DNA of 64,000 nt from Pantoea sp. GD03673 (GCF_029844725.1 NZ_JAOCKJ010000002.1:434001-498000), one strand, 5' to 3'. Shown: positions 20,352-29,317, numbered from the stretch's first letter. Notes: generated by a model from the letters alone, not told the origin. Numbers and translations: made by a program.

Positions 20352-21194
20352 ATGACGACGCCACTGTTTGTGTCCGCCGACTGGTTACAAGAGCACTACA
20401 ACGATGCGCGGCTTCAGGTACTGGATGCCCGTATGCTGCCACCCGGCCTGGAAGCCGTTCGCGATATCCAGGCTGAATATCTGGCGGGTCATTTGCCCGA
20501 TGCGCCTTTCTTTAATATTGAAGCGCTTTCCGATCACACCAGCCCTTATCCGCATATGCTGCCGCGCGCCGAGAGCTTTGCCGTAGCAATGCGTGAGCTG
20601 GGTGTCAGCAGTGATAAACACCTTGTGGTCTATGACGAGGGCAATCTCTTTTCCGCGCCGCGTGCCTGGTGGATGCTGCACACTTTTGGTGTGGCGCAGG
20701 TGTCGATTCTGGCGGGAGGGTTACAGGGCTGGAAAGCGGCAGGCTTTACGCTGGCAACCGGCGACGTGAATCTGCCGGAGGGCGAATTTGACGCGCACGT
20801 GGATGAGAGCCGGGTAAAACGCCTGACGGACGTGCTGCTCATCAGCCATGAAGGCGGCGCACAGATAGTTGATGCGCGTGCCGCCAATCGCTTTAACGCT
20901 GAAGTTGATGAGCCGCGTCCGGGTTTGCATCGCGGACACATTCCCAACAGCCTGAACGTGCCGTGGAATACGCTGGTTGAGCAGGGAAACCTTAAGCCGG
21001 ACGCGGAACTGCGCAGGCTGTTTGCAGAGGCAGGCGTCGATATCACCAGACCGGTAGTCGCCAGCTGTGGCTCCGGGGTAACGGCAGTGGTAGTGATTCT
21101 GGCACTGACGGCGCTGGGGGCACGGGAGGTCACGCTGTATGACGGATCCTGGGGCGAATGGGGCAGTCGCGACGACTTACCGATTGCCAAATAA
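20352..21194 (+). CDS. sseA: 3-mercaptopyruvate sulfurtransferase
   Basis: The 280-residue enzyme has two rhodanese domains and moves sulfur from 3-mercaptopyruvate to thiol or cyanide acceptors. The catalytic loop CGSGVTA, with Cys 239, is the mercaptopyruvate sulfurtransferase form rather than the thiosulfate form. It begins MTTPLFVSADWLQEHY. It is divergent from yfhM and convergent with sseB, with a shared terminator. E. coli SseA has 281 residues. Confidence 0.96.
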   Translation: MTTPLFVSADWLQEHYNDARLQVLDARMLPPGLEAVRDIQAEYLAGHLPDAPFFNIEALSDHTSPYPHMLPRAESFAVAMRELGVSSDKHLVVYDEGNLFSAPRAWWMLHTFGVAQVSILAGGLQGWKAAGFTLATGDVNLPEGEFDAHVDESRVKRLTDVLLISHEGGAQIVDARAANRFNAEVDEPRPGLHRGHIPNSLNVPWNTLVEQGNLKPDAELRRLFAEAGVDITRPVVASCGSGVTAVVVILALTALGAREVTLYDGSWGEWGSRDDLPIAK

Positions 21195-21225
21195 AAAACA
21201 GGCGGCCCATGAGCCGCCTGTTTTT
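21195..21225. terminator. Bidirectional terminator between sseA and sseB
   Basis: The perfect stem ACAGGCGGC/GCCGCCTGT with loop CCATGA has A-runs before it and five T after it. It serves the convergent genes sseA and sseB. Confidence 0.9.
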
Positions 21226-21233
21226 AGCGTGTA

Positions 21234-21998
21234 TCAGATAATCCGCTCACTGCCTTTGAAATCACGCAGGAAACTGCCCCAGCGACGTTCATAGAAGGGG
21301 GTGATGTGGGCGGTAAAAAAGTGGCTGATGCCGCGATCGTTCAGCGTCACTTCACAGATATCCACCGGCGCATCGTCCGGCAGCGTGTCCGTTGCCACAC
21401 TGCCCGCCGCCTGAATAATCGCCTCAATGTTACTGTCCGCTTCAATACCAATCAGCAGATTGGGCGCTTCATCAGCCCGCTCACGAATACTGGCGATAAA
21501 TGCGCGGCGCACCTGCTTATGCTTAGCGAACAGTTGAGTCAGCGAATCGATCATCTGCGCAGGTGGTTCGGCCACTTCAGACAACAGCAGGGATTGCCCG
21601 CCTTCCAGTACGGTTTGCTGGCTTAACGCACTCCCCTCTTCGGCCAGCAGATGGGTGATCTCGGCCGCAGTAAACTCTTTGCCGGAAGGCAGTTTAGGAT
21701 TGAGAAACAGCGTCTCGCCACGCGTAATCTCAAACAGCGTCCGTACCGGCAGACGCAGCCAGGACTGCTCACCGCTGACGGCTTCACTCATCGCCTCTTC
21801 TGACGTGAAAAAAGGAATGATGCTGCTGCCATCCTCTTTTTCCCAGTGCTGCAAATCAACGGGTGTGCTGGCATCAAACTGTTGCGTGGTGCTTTCACCT
21901 GGCACCCAGACATCAGATTCCAGCAGCAGCTGAAAAAACTCGGGCCGATGGGCAGGCTCAGTGGCCGCCAGCTTCAGCACCTCTTCAAGACGGTTCAT
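21234..21998 (-). CDS. sseB: SseB family protein
   Basis: The 254-residue protein is homologous to E. coli SseB (258), once described as enhancer of serine sensitivity; the mechanism is unknown. Conserved blocks include LQHWEKEDGSSIIPFFTS, LSEVAEPPAQMIDSLTQLF and FYERRWGSFLRDFK. The start MNRLEEVLKL is preceded by AGAGGGAA; the open frame extends 11 codons further. It lies 46 bases downstream of pepB in the same direction. Confidence 0.93.
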   Translation of the reverse strand: MNRLEEVLKLAATEPAHRPEFFQLLLESDVWVPGESTTQQFDASTPVDLQHWEKEDGSSIIPFFTSEEAMSEAVSGEQSWLRLPVRTLFEITRGETLFLNPKLPSGKEFTAAEITHLLAEEGSALSQQTVLEGGQSLLLSEVAEPPAQMIDSLTQLFAKHKQVRRAFIASIRERADEAPNLLIGIEADSNIEAIIQAAGSVATDTLPDDAPVDICEVTLNDRGISHFFTAHITPFYERRWGSFLRDFKGSERII

Positions 21999-22044
21999 AG
22001 TTTCCCTCTGAACAGCGGCGGCATCCGCCACCGCTGAAACCTGC

Positions 22045-23331
22045 TTATTTCAGTAACAGATTGGCGATGGTACGCACGCCAAGGCCTGTTGCACCCGCCG
22101 CCCACTGATCGACTGCGCCTTTGCGATAGGTCGCGGAGCAGTCAATGTGCAGCCAGCCCTGCTGATAATGGCTGACGAAATGGGACAGGAACGCTGCCGC
22201 GCTGCTGGCACCCGCCGCATGAGACGGGCTGGCGATGTTATTGAGGTCGGCAAAGTTAGACGGCAGATGGCTGCGATGGAACTCAGCCAGCGGCAGACGC
22301 CAGAACGGCTCATTCTCACTCACTGCGCTGCCCATCAGCGACTGCGCCATCACATCATCAAAGGTAAACAGCGCATGGTAATCGTTGCCCAGCGCCGTCT
22401 TGGCCGCGCCGGTCAGCGTTGCGGCGTCGATGATCATTGTCGGATTCTGCTCGCTGGCATCAATCAAACCGTCAGCCAGCACCAGCCGACCTTCCGCATC
22501 GGTGTTCATCACTTCCACCGATTTGCCGTTGCGATAGCGAATGATGTCGCCGAGTTTAAAGGCGTTGCTGCTGACCATGTTGTCCGCACAGCAGAGGTAG
22601 AGTTTGACGCGCTTGTTGAGACCACGCGAAATCGCCATAGCCAGTGCGCCGGTCACGGTCGCTGCGCCGCCCATGTCAGACTTCATGGAGTCCATGAAGC
22701 TGCTCTGCTTCAGGCTGTAGCCGCCGGTGTCAAAGGTGATGCCCTTACCGACCAGACAGGCATAGACCGGTGCATTTTCATCGCCGGTCGGGTTGAAATC
22801 GAGCGCCAGATAAACCGGCGGGCGATTCGAGCCCCGTCCTACCGTATGCAGGCCCATATAGCCCTGTTCGCGCAAATCGTCGCCTTTGGTAATGCGATAG
22901 CTGACGGCGCTGCCGCCCACTTCGCTAATCAGATCGACTGCGGTATGCGCCAGCTGTTCCGGCCCCAGATCGTCGGCAGGCAGGTTAATGACGTTGCGGA
23001 CCCAGTCGATGATTTTCAGACGGCGATCAAACTCTGCCTGCTCATGTTCGCCCAGCGCTGGCCACTCAACCTGACGCTGGCCTTTCGGGCCACGGAAGCC
23101 CTGCCAGAATGCCCAGCACTGCTCCAGGTGCCAGCCTTCGCCGGTCAGCGCCACGTGGCGGATCCCCTGGCTGTCGATTTTGTGCGCCGCACGCTGGATG
23201 GTGTTCAGCGCATCCGCGCCGGTCAGATGCAGTGTCATGCCGCTGTCGTTGCTGCTGAGAATCGCTTTTTCGCCCCAGCGCACATCGGCGGGCTGGCTGC
23301 TAAGCGTAATAGTCATCGGTTGTGTGGTCAT
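22045..23331 (-). CDS. pepB: Peptidase B (M17 leucyl aminopeptidase family)
   Basis: The 428-residue aminopeptidase removes N-terminal residues from peptides with two divalent metal ions. The family signature [14 protein letters not shown] is present, and metal or catalytic residues lie in [15 protein letters not shown]. Its length fits E. coli PepB (427). In E. coli the gene upstream of pepB is iscX of the isc operon; here the next gene is iscS, with 162 non-coding bases between. Confidence 0.97.
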   Translation of the reverse strand: MTTQPMTITLSSQPADVRWGEKAILSSNDSGMTLHLTGADALNTIQRAAHKIDSQGIRHVALTGEGWHLEQCWAFWQGFRGPKGQRQVEWPALGEHEQAEFDRRLKIIDWVRNVINLPADDLGPEQLAHTAVDLISEVGGSAVSYRITKGDDLREQGYMGLHTVGRGSNRPPVYLALDFNPTGDENAPVYACLVGKGITFDTGGYSLKQSSFMDSMKSDMGGAATVTGALAMAISRGLNKRVKLYLCCADNMVSSNAFKLGDIIRYRNGKSVEVMNTDAEGRLVLADGLIDASEQNPTMIIDAATLTGAAKTALGNDYHALFTFDDVMAQSLMGSAVSENEPFWRLPLAEFHRSHLPSNFADLNNIASPSHAAGASSAAAFLSHFVSHYQQGWLHIDCSATYRKGAVDQWAAGATGLGVRTIANLLLK

Positions 23332-23493
23332 CGAAAAGCTCCGTAATCGTTATCTGTTTCATCCAGCCTGATTGTTATGACGGATTTAATGAGATGTTAA
23401 ATATAGTTCGCAGAGACCTGATAACAGATTCCGTCAGATGTTGCCAGTAAAGTGCACATATTGCTGACGCCGTTTGCGGACGGTTACCGGGTA

Positions 23494-24654
23494 TCAGGAT
23501 TTCATTAAGGCCCGCAGGCGGGTCACTGATTTCTGCACCAGCGCGATGGCGTAGTCGATCTCTTCTTCGGTGGTGAAGCGTCCCAGTGAGAAGCGCAGCG
23601 AACTGTGTGCCAGCTCTTCACTTACGCCCAGCGCACGCAGAACATAGGACGGTTCCAGACTGGCGGAGGTACAGGCTGAGCCGGAAGAGAGCGCGAGATC
23701 TTTCAGCGCCATGATCAGGGATTCACCCTCAACATCCGCGAAGCTGAGGTTAAGAATGTTCGGGGCACTCTGATGCGGATCGCCATTAAGGGTTACGTCC
23801 GGCAGTGTGCTGATGCCCTGCCACAGTCGATTGCGCAGCGCCTGCAGACGTGCCATTTCGGTTTCACGCTCTTCTGCTGCGATACGATAGGCTTCACCCA
23901 TGCCGACAATCTGATGCACCGGCAAGGTTCCTGAGCGCATCCCGCGTTCATGTCCGCCGCCGTGGATTTGCGCGGCGATCTGCACGCGCGGTTTACGCCG
24001 AACATAAAGTGCGCCGATGCCTTTCGGGCCATAGAGTTTGTGGGCTGAAAAAGACATCAAATCAACCGGTAACTGGCTGAGATCGACAGGCAACTTGCCG
24101 ACGCTCTGGGTCGCATCCACATGAAACAGAATCTCACGTTCGCGGCAGAGTTCGCCAAAGGCGGCGATATCCTGAATCACGCCGGTTTCGTTATTAACGT
24201 GCATCAGGGTGACCAGGATGGTGTCGTCACGCAGCGCCGCACGCAGCTGTTCAGGCGAAATAATGCCGTTAGCCGCTGGCGTCAGGTAAGTGACAGCAAA
24301 GCCTTCGTGCTCCAGCTGCTGGCAGCTATCGAGCACCGCTTTGTGTTCAGTCTGGCTGGTGATGATATGTTTGCCGCGCGCCTGATGGGCGTGGGCTGCG
24401 CCTTTGATCGCGAGGTTATCGGATTCGGTGGCACCAGAGGTAAAGACGATTTCGCGCGGATCGGCGTTAACCAGTTCGGCGATCTGATTGCGGGCAACAT
24501 CAACCGCTTCTTCAGACTGCCAGCCAAAACGGTGCGATCGCGAGGCCGGATTACCGAACGTGCCATCCAGCGTCAGAAACTGCATCATTTTGCTGGCCAC
24601 ACGCGGATCGGCCGGCGTAGTGGCGGCGTAATCCAGGTAAATCGGTAATTTCAT
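23494..24654 (-). CDS. iscS: Cysteine desulfurase IscS, C-terminally shortened
   Basis: The PLP enzyme takes sulfur from L-cysteine and holds it as a persulfide for Fe-S clusters and tRNA thiolation. The N-terminal 375 residues align with E. coli IscS without gaps at key sites: PLP Lys206 in SFSAHKLYG, His104 in TEHKAVLD and the persulfide Cys328 in [14 protein letters not shown]. It ends at residue 386 with RLRALMKS, so the last 18 residues of the 404-residue E. coli protein are missing. The usual downstream genes iscU to iscX are absent. The enzyme core looks intact, so a role in tRNA thiolation and in feeding other carriers is likely; the effect on scaffold partners is inferred. Confidence 0.93.
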   Translation of the reverse strand: MKLPIYLDYAATTPADPRVASKMMQFLTLDGTFGNPASRSHRFGWQSEEAVDVARNQIAELVNADPREIVFTSGATESDNLAIKGAAHAHQARGKHIITSQTEHKAVLDSCQQLEHEGFAVTYLTPAANGIISPEQLRAALRDDTILVTLMHVNNETGVIQDIAAFGELCREREILFHVDATQSVGKLPVDLSQLPVDLMSFSAHKLYGPKGIGALYVRRKPRVQIAAQIHGGGHERGMRSGTLPVHQIVGMGEAYRIAAEERETEMARLQALRNRLWQGISTLPDVTLNGDPHQSAPNILNLSFADVEGESLIMALKDLALSSGSACTSASLEPSYVLRALGVSEELAHSSLRFSLGRFTTEEEIDYAIALVQKSVTRLRALMKS

Positions 24655-24700
24655 TGCGCTACAGCTCCGTATAGAAAATCATACGTCTTTATAGCAGATT

Positions 24701-24730
24701 CGGCCCTGACCGCGTTAGCAGTTAGGGCCG
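24701..24730 (-). promoter_or_regulatory. Hairpin between iscR and iscS
   Basis: The arms CGGCCCTAAC and GTCAGGGCCG (minus strand, one mismatched pair) enclose a ten-base loop, twelve bases after the iscR stop. In E. coli a structured iscR-iscS junction protects the iscR part of the mRNA when RyhB triggers decay of the downstream part. A similar role here is inference. No T-run follows, so it is not a standard terminator. Confidence 0.6.
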
Positions 24731-24742
24731 GAACAGCGGGGA

Positions 24743-25240
24743 TTACGAGGCGCGTTGATTAACGTTGATTTCCTGCGAACGCGGGCTCTGGAAGCGACGG
24801 TTATCAATCGCATTCTGACGATCGGCCACATCCAGAATCTCCTGGTTATTGACCAGTTCAGCCAGCGTAATATTGTTCAGGAAGTCGCTGATACGCACGC
24901 TCAAATCGCGCCACAGTACGTGAGTCAGGCAGCGCTCGCCGCCCTGGCAGCCTTCTTTGCCCTGGCATTTGGTGGCATCAACCGACTCATCAACGGCAGT
25001 GATCACTTCACCCACAGAGATGGTGTTTGACGCTTTACCTAACAGATAACCGCCGCCGGGACCCCGCACGCTGGAGACCAGCTCGTTTTTGCGCAGTCGG
25101 GAGAAAAGCTGCTCCAGATAGGAGAGCGAAATGCCCTGACGCTCTGAAATATCAGCCAGCGGGACCGGGCCTTCATGGGAGTGAAGGGCAACGTCCAGCA
25201 TTGCAGTAACGGCATAACGTCCTTTGGATGTCAGTCTCAT
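24743..25240 (-). CDS. iscR: Fe-S cluster regulator IscR
   Basis: The 165-residue Rrf2-family regulator has an N-terminal winged helix ([19 protein letters not shown]) and the [2Fe-2S] ligands Cys92, Cys98, Cys104 and His107 in [17 protein letters not shown]. Holo-IscR represses its own promoter; apo-IscR binds a second site class and activates suf in relatives. I chose the start MRLTSKG; the open frame runs five codons further. The promoter region carries three IscR-type sites. The regulator keeps all cluster ligands although the scaffold and chaperone genes normally in its operon are missing. Confidence 0.97.
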   Translation of the reverse strand: MRLTSKGRYAVTAMLDVALHSHEGPVPLADISERQGISLSYLEQLFSRLRKNELVSSVRGPGGGYLLGKASNTISVGEVITAVDESVDATKCQGKEGCQGGERCLTHVLWRDLSVRISDFLNNITLAELVNNQEILDVADRQNAIDNRRFQSPRSQEINVNQRAS

Positions 25241-25303
25241 AGCGTACGACCTCAATAGCGTCCGGTTATCGGAGGATTAGCAACAGATGCCATGAAGTCT
25301 GAC

Positions 25304-25378
25304 ATTCCCGAGTAAATTGGTCAACTATTTAACCTGGTAAATCAGTCAGGTATTTAACCAGGTAATTTACTCAACTAT
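25304..25378 (-). promoter_or_regulatory. Three abutting IscR type 1 operator-like sites
   Basis: Three 25-base sites follow each other without a gap: 25304-25328, 25329-25353 and 25354-25378. Read on the minus strand and compared by eye with the type 1 consensus ATASYYGACTRWWWYAGTCRRSTAT, they match at about 22, 20 and 19 positions. The gene-proximal site contains TTGACC, a likely -35 element. The distal site overlaps the trmJ stop codon. E. coli iscR also has several type 1 sites; the exact tiling is the notable part. Confidence 0.8.
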
Positions 25379-26123
25379 TATCTGCTTCTTTTTTCTCGTT
25401 TTTCCGCTTTTCAAACGACGAGAGCATGCCACGCAGGATGTTGAGTTCATCACGTTCCGGGCGGGCGCGGGTGTAAAGACGGCGCAGTTTGCTCATCACC
25501 TGACCTGGATTGGCTTCACGGATAAAGCCGCTGTTCAGCATCATCTGTTCCATATGCTGATAGAAGCGCTCAAGGTCATCCACCAGCGGATACGGTGATT
25601 CTTCATACTGCGGCGGCGGGCTGGCCTGCTCCTGCGCCTGTAACCATGCCATGCGCACTTCATAGGCGATGATCTGAACCGCCATCGCCAGGTTCAGCGA
25701 GCTGTACTCCGGGTTGGCCTGAATCGCGACGTGATAGTGACACTTCTGCAATTCTTCGTTGGTCAGGCCGACGCGTTCACGACCAAAGACCAGCGCGACC
25801 GGTGCCTGCTGGCCCTCTTCCACACTTTTTACGCCGCATTCACGCGCATCCAGCATCGGCCAGGGCAGCGAGCGTGAACGTGCGCTGGTACCGACCACCA
25901 GACTGCACCCGGCGATGGCCTCATCCAGGGAATCGACGATTTTTGCATCACCGATAACGTCACTGGCCCCGGCTGCCAGGGAGATAGCCTGTGAATCCGG
26001 CTTGACCAGCGGATTAACCAGATAGAGGTTAGTTAAGCCCATGGTTTTCATGGCGCGCGCAACGGAGCCCATGTTACCGGTGTGAGAGGTTTCGACCAGC
26101 ACGATACGAATATTTTGCAACAT
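25371..26123 (-). CDS. trmJ: tRNA (cytidine/uridine-2'-O-)-methyltransferase TrmJ
   Basis: The 250-residue SPOUT enzyme methylates the 2'-O of residue 32 in tRNA. It opens with the conserved [20 protein letters not shown]; knot motifs [13 protein letters not shown] and [14 protein letters not shown] are present. E. coli TrmJ has 246 residues. It lies upstream of iscR in the same direction, and its last three codons sit within an IscR operator, so the two genes share DNA for coding and control. Confidence 0.97.
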   Translation of the reverse strand: MLQNIRIVLVETSHTGNMGSVARAMKTMGLTNLYLVNPLVKPDSQAISLAAGASDVIGDAKIVDSLDEAIAGCSLVVGTSARSRSLPWPMLDARECGVKSVEEGQQAPVALVFGRERVGLTNEELQKCHYHVAIQANPEYSSLNLAMAVQIIAYEVRMAWLQAQEQASPPPQYEESPYPLVDDLERFYQHMEQMMLNSGFIREANPGQVMSKLRRLYTRARPERDELNILRGMLSSFEKRKNEKKEADNS

Positions 26124-26202
26124 GATTAGGGATACTCAGAAACGGGTCAGTAAAATTAGTGGATAGAATCCTAACATAAAGCAGGACATTTACCGAACAC
26201 GC

Positions 26203-26211
26203 TGCTATACT
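26203..26211 (+). promoter_or_regulatory. Extended -10 promoter for suhB
   Basis: TGCTATACT combines an extended TGn with a near-consensus -10 hexamer, 45 bases before the suhB start. No good -35 lies at 17 bases, which is typical of extended -10 promoters. Confidence 0.5.
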
Positions 26212-26255
26212 CCGCGCCGTTTTCCCCGTTCTTTAACATCCAGCGAGAGATACCG

Positions 26256-27059
26256 ATGCATCCAATGCTCAACATTGCCGTGCGCGCAGCGCGCAAGGCC
26301 GGAAATTTAATTGCCAAATATTATGAAACCCCGGACGCCGTCGAAGCCAGCCAGAAAGGCAGCAACGACTTCGTAACCAATGTTGACCGCGAAGCAGAAC
26401 GCCTGATTATCGAAATTATTCGTAAATCTTACCCGAAACACACCATCATCACTGAAGAAAGCGGTGAACTGGCGGGCGAAGATCAGGACGTTCAATGGGT
26501 TATCGATCCGCTGGATGGCACCTCCAACTTCATCAAACGTCTGCCCCACTTTTCTGTTTCTATCGCTGTGCGCATTAAAGGCCGCACTGAAGTCGCTGTC
26601 GTTTACGATCCTATGCGCAATGAACTGTTCACCTCTTCACGTGGCCAGGGCGCGCAGCTGAATGGCTATCGTCTGCGTGGCAGCATTGCCCGCGATCTGG
26701 ATGGCACCGTTCTGGCAACGGGCTTCCCGTTCAAAATGAAGCAGCACGCGCCTGCTTACATGAACATCCTGACTAAGCTCTTCACCCAGTGCGCTGACTT
26801 CCGTCGCACCGGTTCTGCTGCGCTGGATCTGGCCTATGTGGCGGCCGGTCGCGTAGATGGCTACTTCGAAATTGGCCTGAAGCCGTGGGATTTTGCGGCG
26901 GGTGAACTGCTGGTCCGCGAAGCGGGTGGTCTGGTCACTGACTTCACCGGTAACCATGGCTATCTGCTGTCCGGTAACCTGGTTGCAGGTAATCCGCGTG
27001 TGGTGAAAGCGATGCTGTCGAACATGCGTGATGAACTGAGCGAAGCGTTAAAACGCTAA
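26256..27059 (+). CDS. suhB: Inositol-1-monophosphatase SuhB / Nus factor
   Basis: The 267-residue protein hydrolyses inositol monophosphates with Mg2+, and in E. coli it also joins the Nus complex that protects rRNA transcription. Metal-binding motifs are ITEESGE, WVIDPLDGTSNF and KPWDFAAGELLVREAGG. The start MHPMLNIAVRAARKAGN and the length match E. coli SuhB (267). It is transcribed divergently from trmJ and ends in a clear terminator. Confidence 0.98.
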   Translation: MHPMLNIAVRAARKAGNLIAKYYETPDAVEASQKGSNDFVTNVDREAERLIIEIIRKSYPKHTIITEESGELAGEDQDVQWVIDPLDGTSNFIKRLPHFSVSIAVRIKGRTEVAVVYDPMRNELFTSSRGQGAQLNGYRLRGSIARDLDGTVLATGFPFKMKQHAPAYMNILTKLFTQCADFRRTGSAALDLAYVAAGRVDGYFEIGLKPWDFAAGELLVREAGGLVTDFTGNHGYLLSGNLVAGNPRVVKAMLSNMRDELSEALKR

Positions 27060-27071
27060 GTCTCAGGACGT

Positions 27072-27100
27072 AAAAAGGCGGCTTTTCAGCCGCCTTTTTT
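27072..27100. terminator. Terminator after suhB
   Basis: AAAAAGGCGGC and GCCGCCTTTTTT pair around the loop TTTTCA, 13 bases after the suhB stop. The A-run on the left lets it also serve the convergent leftward gene that ends at 27123. Confidence 0.9.
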
Positions 27101-27122
27101 ATTGCCTGTTAATCAGTGAGGA

Positions 27123-28136
27123 TTAACGACGTTCGTGTGCCAGCACCTGACGGGGCTGAGTACGACGACCTACCATACCCATCACACCGGCCAGTACCGC
27201 TTCGATGATCAGCAGAATCAGGGCATACCAGCTCGCTTTCGCCGTCGCAGCCGCCGCTTTTTCGCCTGCTTCACGCGCTTTCTGTTCAGCCTGCTGTTTC
27301 AGTTCCTGATACTTCTGAACGGCCTGCTGATAGCTCTGCTCGGTTTTCGCTACGATTTGATCCACTTCCTCATCGCTTTTACCGGTACGCGCTTTAATGA
27401 TGTTTTTCAGTGCGTCACGATCGGCGGCCTGCAGGGTATCTGAGTGACGATCCATCACGCCTTTTACCCAGTTGGTCAGATCGGTATCTGCCGTCTGCGG
27501 ATGGTTCGCGGTGTTGTTAGCCTGGTTTTCCGCATTCTGCGCTTCGTTATTTGCATCCTGCTTTAAGTTCTCTGGCTGTAATTCCGGCTTACCCGTCTGA
27601 CGTAAAGTGGTCTCCAGTTCGTTCTGCAGGCTGTCTAAATTAATATTATTTTCCTGCAGCTTTTCTTTTGCCATTTGGGTCACTGAAGGCGCAGCGGCGG
27701 AAATACCGTTACCCAACGCCTGGAAGCCTGAACCCAGAATATTCATCGCGCCACCTAATACACTGGTCGCCAGCGCAATAGCCAGGTAAATAGTGAAAAT
27801 TGTGCTAAGGCCAAACATCAGTAAACCGTGCAGTGCACCTTCACGCTGTGCCAGTCGACCGGCAACATAACTCCCTGCCGCCATCGCAACCAGCATTTCA
27901 ATGGCCGTCCAGACCAGCGCGCCAGTTCCAAGGCCGTCCAGCGGGTTCTGTTCTTTCATCGGATCAATGGTGGTCGCACCAATGGCTGTGCCCAGCAGCG
28001 TCAGAATGATATGAACGATTAATGCACAAATAACACCGGCAAACACCGCGCTCCATGAAATACGTTTCAGCGGTAGTCCTGCAGGCCCGGTCGCCAGCGT
28101 TTCGGTGTAGCCATTATTAATACGGGTATCAGCCAT
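27123..28136 (-). CDS. Membrane protein of unknown function with a helical cytoplasmic or periplasmic insert
   Basis: I do not recognise this 337-residue protein. It starts MADTRINNGYTETLA (ribosome-binding site AGGAGTAT upstream) and has about three hydrophobic segments in its first 125 residues (SAVFAGVICALIVHIILTLL, a second near residue 75 with GSYVAGRLAQREG, and LLMFGLSTIFTIYLAIAL). A long polar region rich in Asn, Gln, Glu and Ala (about residues 140-290), probably coiled coil, follows, and a last membrane helix lies near residue 305 before a basic tail. E. coli has yfhR at this place instead. The Gln/Ala/Lys heptad-like stretch before the last helix suggests assembly into oligomers; that is inference. 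Confidence 0.75.
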   Translation of the reverse strand: MADTRINNGYTETLATGPAGLPLKRISWSAVFAGVICALIVHIILTLLGTAIGATTIDPMKEQNPLDGLGTGALVWTAIEMLVAMAAGSYVAGRLAQREGALHGLLMFGLSTIFTIYLAIALATSVLGGAMNILGSGFQALGNGISAAAPSVTQMAKEKLQENNINLDSLQNELETTLRQTGKPELQPENLKQDANNEAQNAENQANNTANHPQTADTDLTNWVKGVMDRHSDTLQAADRDALKNIIKARTGKSDEEVDQIVAKTEQSYQQAVQKYQELKQQAEQKAREAGEKAAAATAKASWYALILLIIEAVLAGVMGMVGRRTQPRQVLAHERR

Positions 28137-28304
28137 GAAATATACTCCTCGCAATAAAAAGCTGTTCTGATCTTTTATCATCCCGACGGCGGAATGCCGT
28201 TTTGGTAATAACAGCGTAGACAGGGAATAGTCATTTCTCCACTAAACTACCCAGAGAAAAAAATAAAGAGATGAATTCAGAGATAATTAGCGAGGTAAGG
28301 ATAA

Positions 28305-28327
28305 CAGCGGGAATTTAATTCCCGCTG
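28305..28327. terminator. Palindromic hairpin downstream of the NicO gene
   Basis: CAGCGGGAATT and AATTCCCGCTG form an almost perfect palindrome ten bases after the stop of the NicO-type gene. No clear T-run follows on the minus strand, so it may be a weak terminator or an mRNA-stabilising end. Confidence 0.5.
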
Positions 28328-28336
28328 CGTTTTCAG

Positions 28337-29317
28337 TCAGAAAGGTCGAATTCCGCCGCCCGGCGTCAGCTGCGCTGACTGCCATAATGCGATGCCCGCC
28401 ACGATCAAAATCATGCTACCGGTTAAGGCCAGCGCCGGGATGAGTAATCGCGCCATGCCTGCGGCGTTGCGTGGCTGTGCCAGCCGCTGCGCCACAGAGC
28501 GTGCCTGCTGCACCAGCAGGCCAATTGCCGAGATGGTCAGGGCGGTGCCCAGCGCCATTACCGCAGCGGAAAGAATGCCCCAGCCATACACGCCAATCAC
28601 TTTGGCAAACAGCAGCATCATGATCGCGCCGGAACAGGGACGTAATCCCATCGACACGACCACCAGAAACTGCGTTTTCGCGCTGATATGGCCGCTCATC
28701 TGCTGCGGCGTCGGAAGGTGCGCGTGTCCGCATCCGCACTGTTCATCATGCTGATGGTGAGGCTGGAAGGCGCGAAATATCGGGGCTGGCCGTGGACGGA
28801 ATGCCAGCCACAGCGAACGCAACGCCCGGTAACCAATCATCACACCCAATCCGATCACCAGCAGATAACTGCCCTTTTCCAGCCAGAAACTGCTGAGATG
28901 CAGCTGGCGCGACGAGGTGTTCAGCACCACCAGCATGACCGTGACCAGCGCAATCGCTACCGAGCCCTGCAGCAGTGAGGCGAGCAGCGTCAGCCTGATA
29001 CTGGTTTTAACGCGGCTCGGATGGGTCGCCAGAAAAGTGGCGATCACTACTTTGCCGTGGCCGGGTCCAAGCGCGTGCAGCACGCCATAAAGCAAACTGA
29101 ATATGACCAGCGAGAGGCCCGCCTGATGGGGCTGATCCGCCACCTGTTGCAAGAGCTGGGTCATCTGCCGGTGCAGATCTTTCTGCCACAACACGCTTTG
29201 CAGCAGAATCTGCGACCAGTAAAACCAGACCAGTAATCCGCCGCCGATGAGAAGCCCCGCCAGCAGCCACAGAGGCCAGAGCCGGGAAGCCCGAAGGGGG
29301 GTGGCGATTACTGACAT
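28337..29317 (-). CDS. NicO/RcnA-family metal transporter
   Basis: The 326-residue membrane protein has about six hydrophobic helices and the family signatures HALGPGHGKVV (about residue 82) and GLRPCSGAIMM. A cytoplasmic or periplasmic loop between them holds a metal-binding cluster, HHQHDEQCGCGHAHLP. The family moves nickel, cobalt or other divalent metals. It overlaps the DUF1007 gene by ten bases and is probably translated with it; such pairs are common and usually annotated as nickel/cobalt systems. A Zur-like site upstream of the pair suggests zinc responsiveness. Direction of transport and metal are not settled by sequence. Confidence 0.85.
   Translation of the reverse strand: MSVIATPLRASRLWPLWLLAGLLIGGGLLVWFYWSQILLQSVLWQKDLHRQMTQLLQQVADQPHQAGLSLVIFSLLYGVLHALGPGHGKVVIATFLATHPSRVKTSIRLTLLASLLQGSVAIALVTVMLVVLNTSSRQLHLSSFWLEKGSYLLVIGLGVMIGYRALRSLWLAFRPRPAPIFRAFQPHHQHDEQCGCGHAHLPTPQQMSGHISAKTQFLVVVSMGLRPCSGAIMMLLFAKVIGVYGWGILSAAVMALGTALTISAIGLLVQQARSVAQRLAQPRNAAGMARLLIPALALTGSMILIVAGIALWQSAQLTPGGGIRPF

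Noticed and set aside
22147..23346. 399-codon open frame antisense to pepB
   Set aside because: It mirrors pepB almost exactly, reads as His/Arg/Gln-rich low-quality protein and has no recognisable motif; high-GC coding DNA often leaves the complementary frame open.
23332..23493. Remnants of iscU, iscX or fdx in the iscS-pepB gap
   Set aside because: None of the six frames gives a recognisable stretch of these proteins; the gap seems to hold only promoter-like and untranslated sequence.
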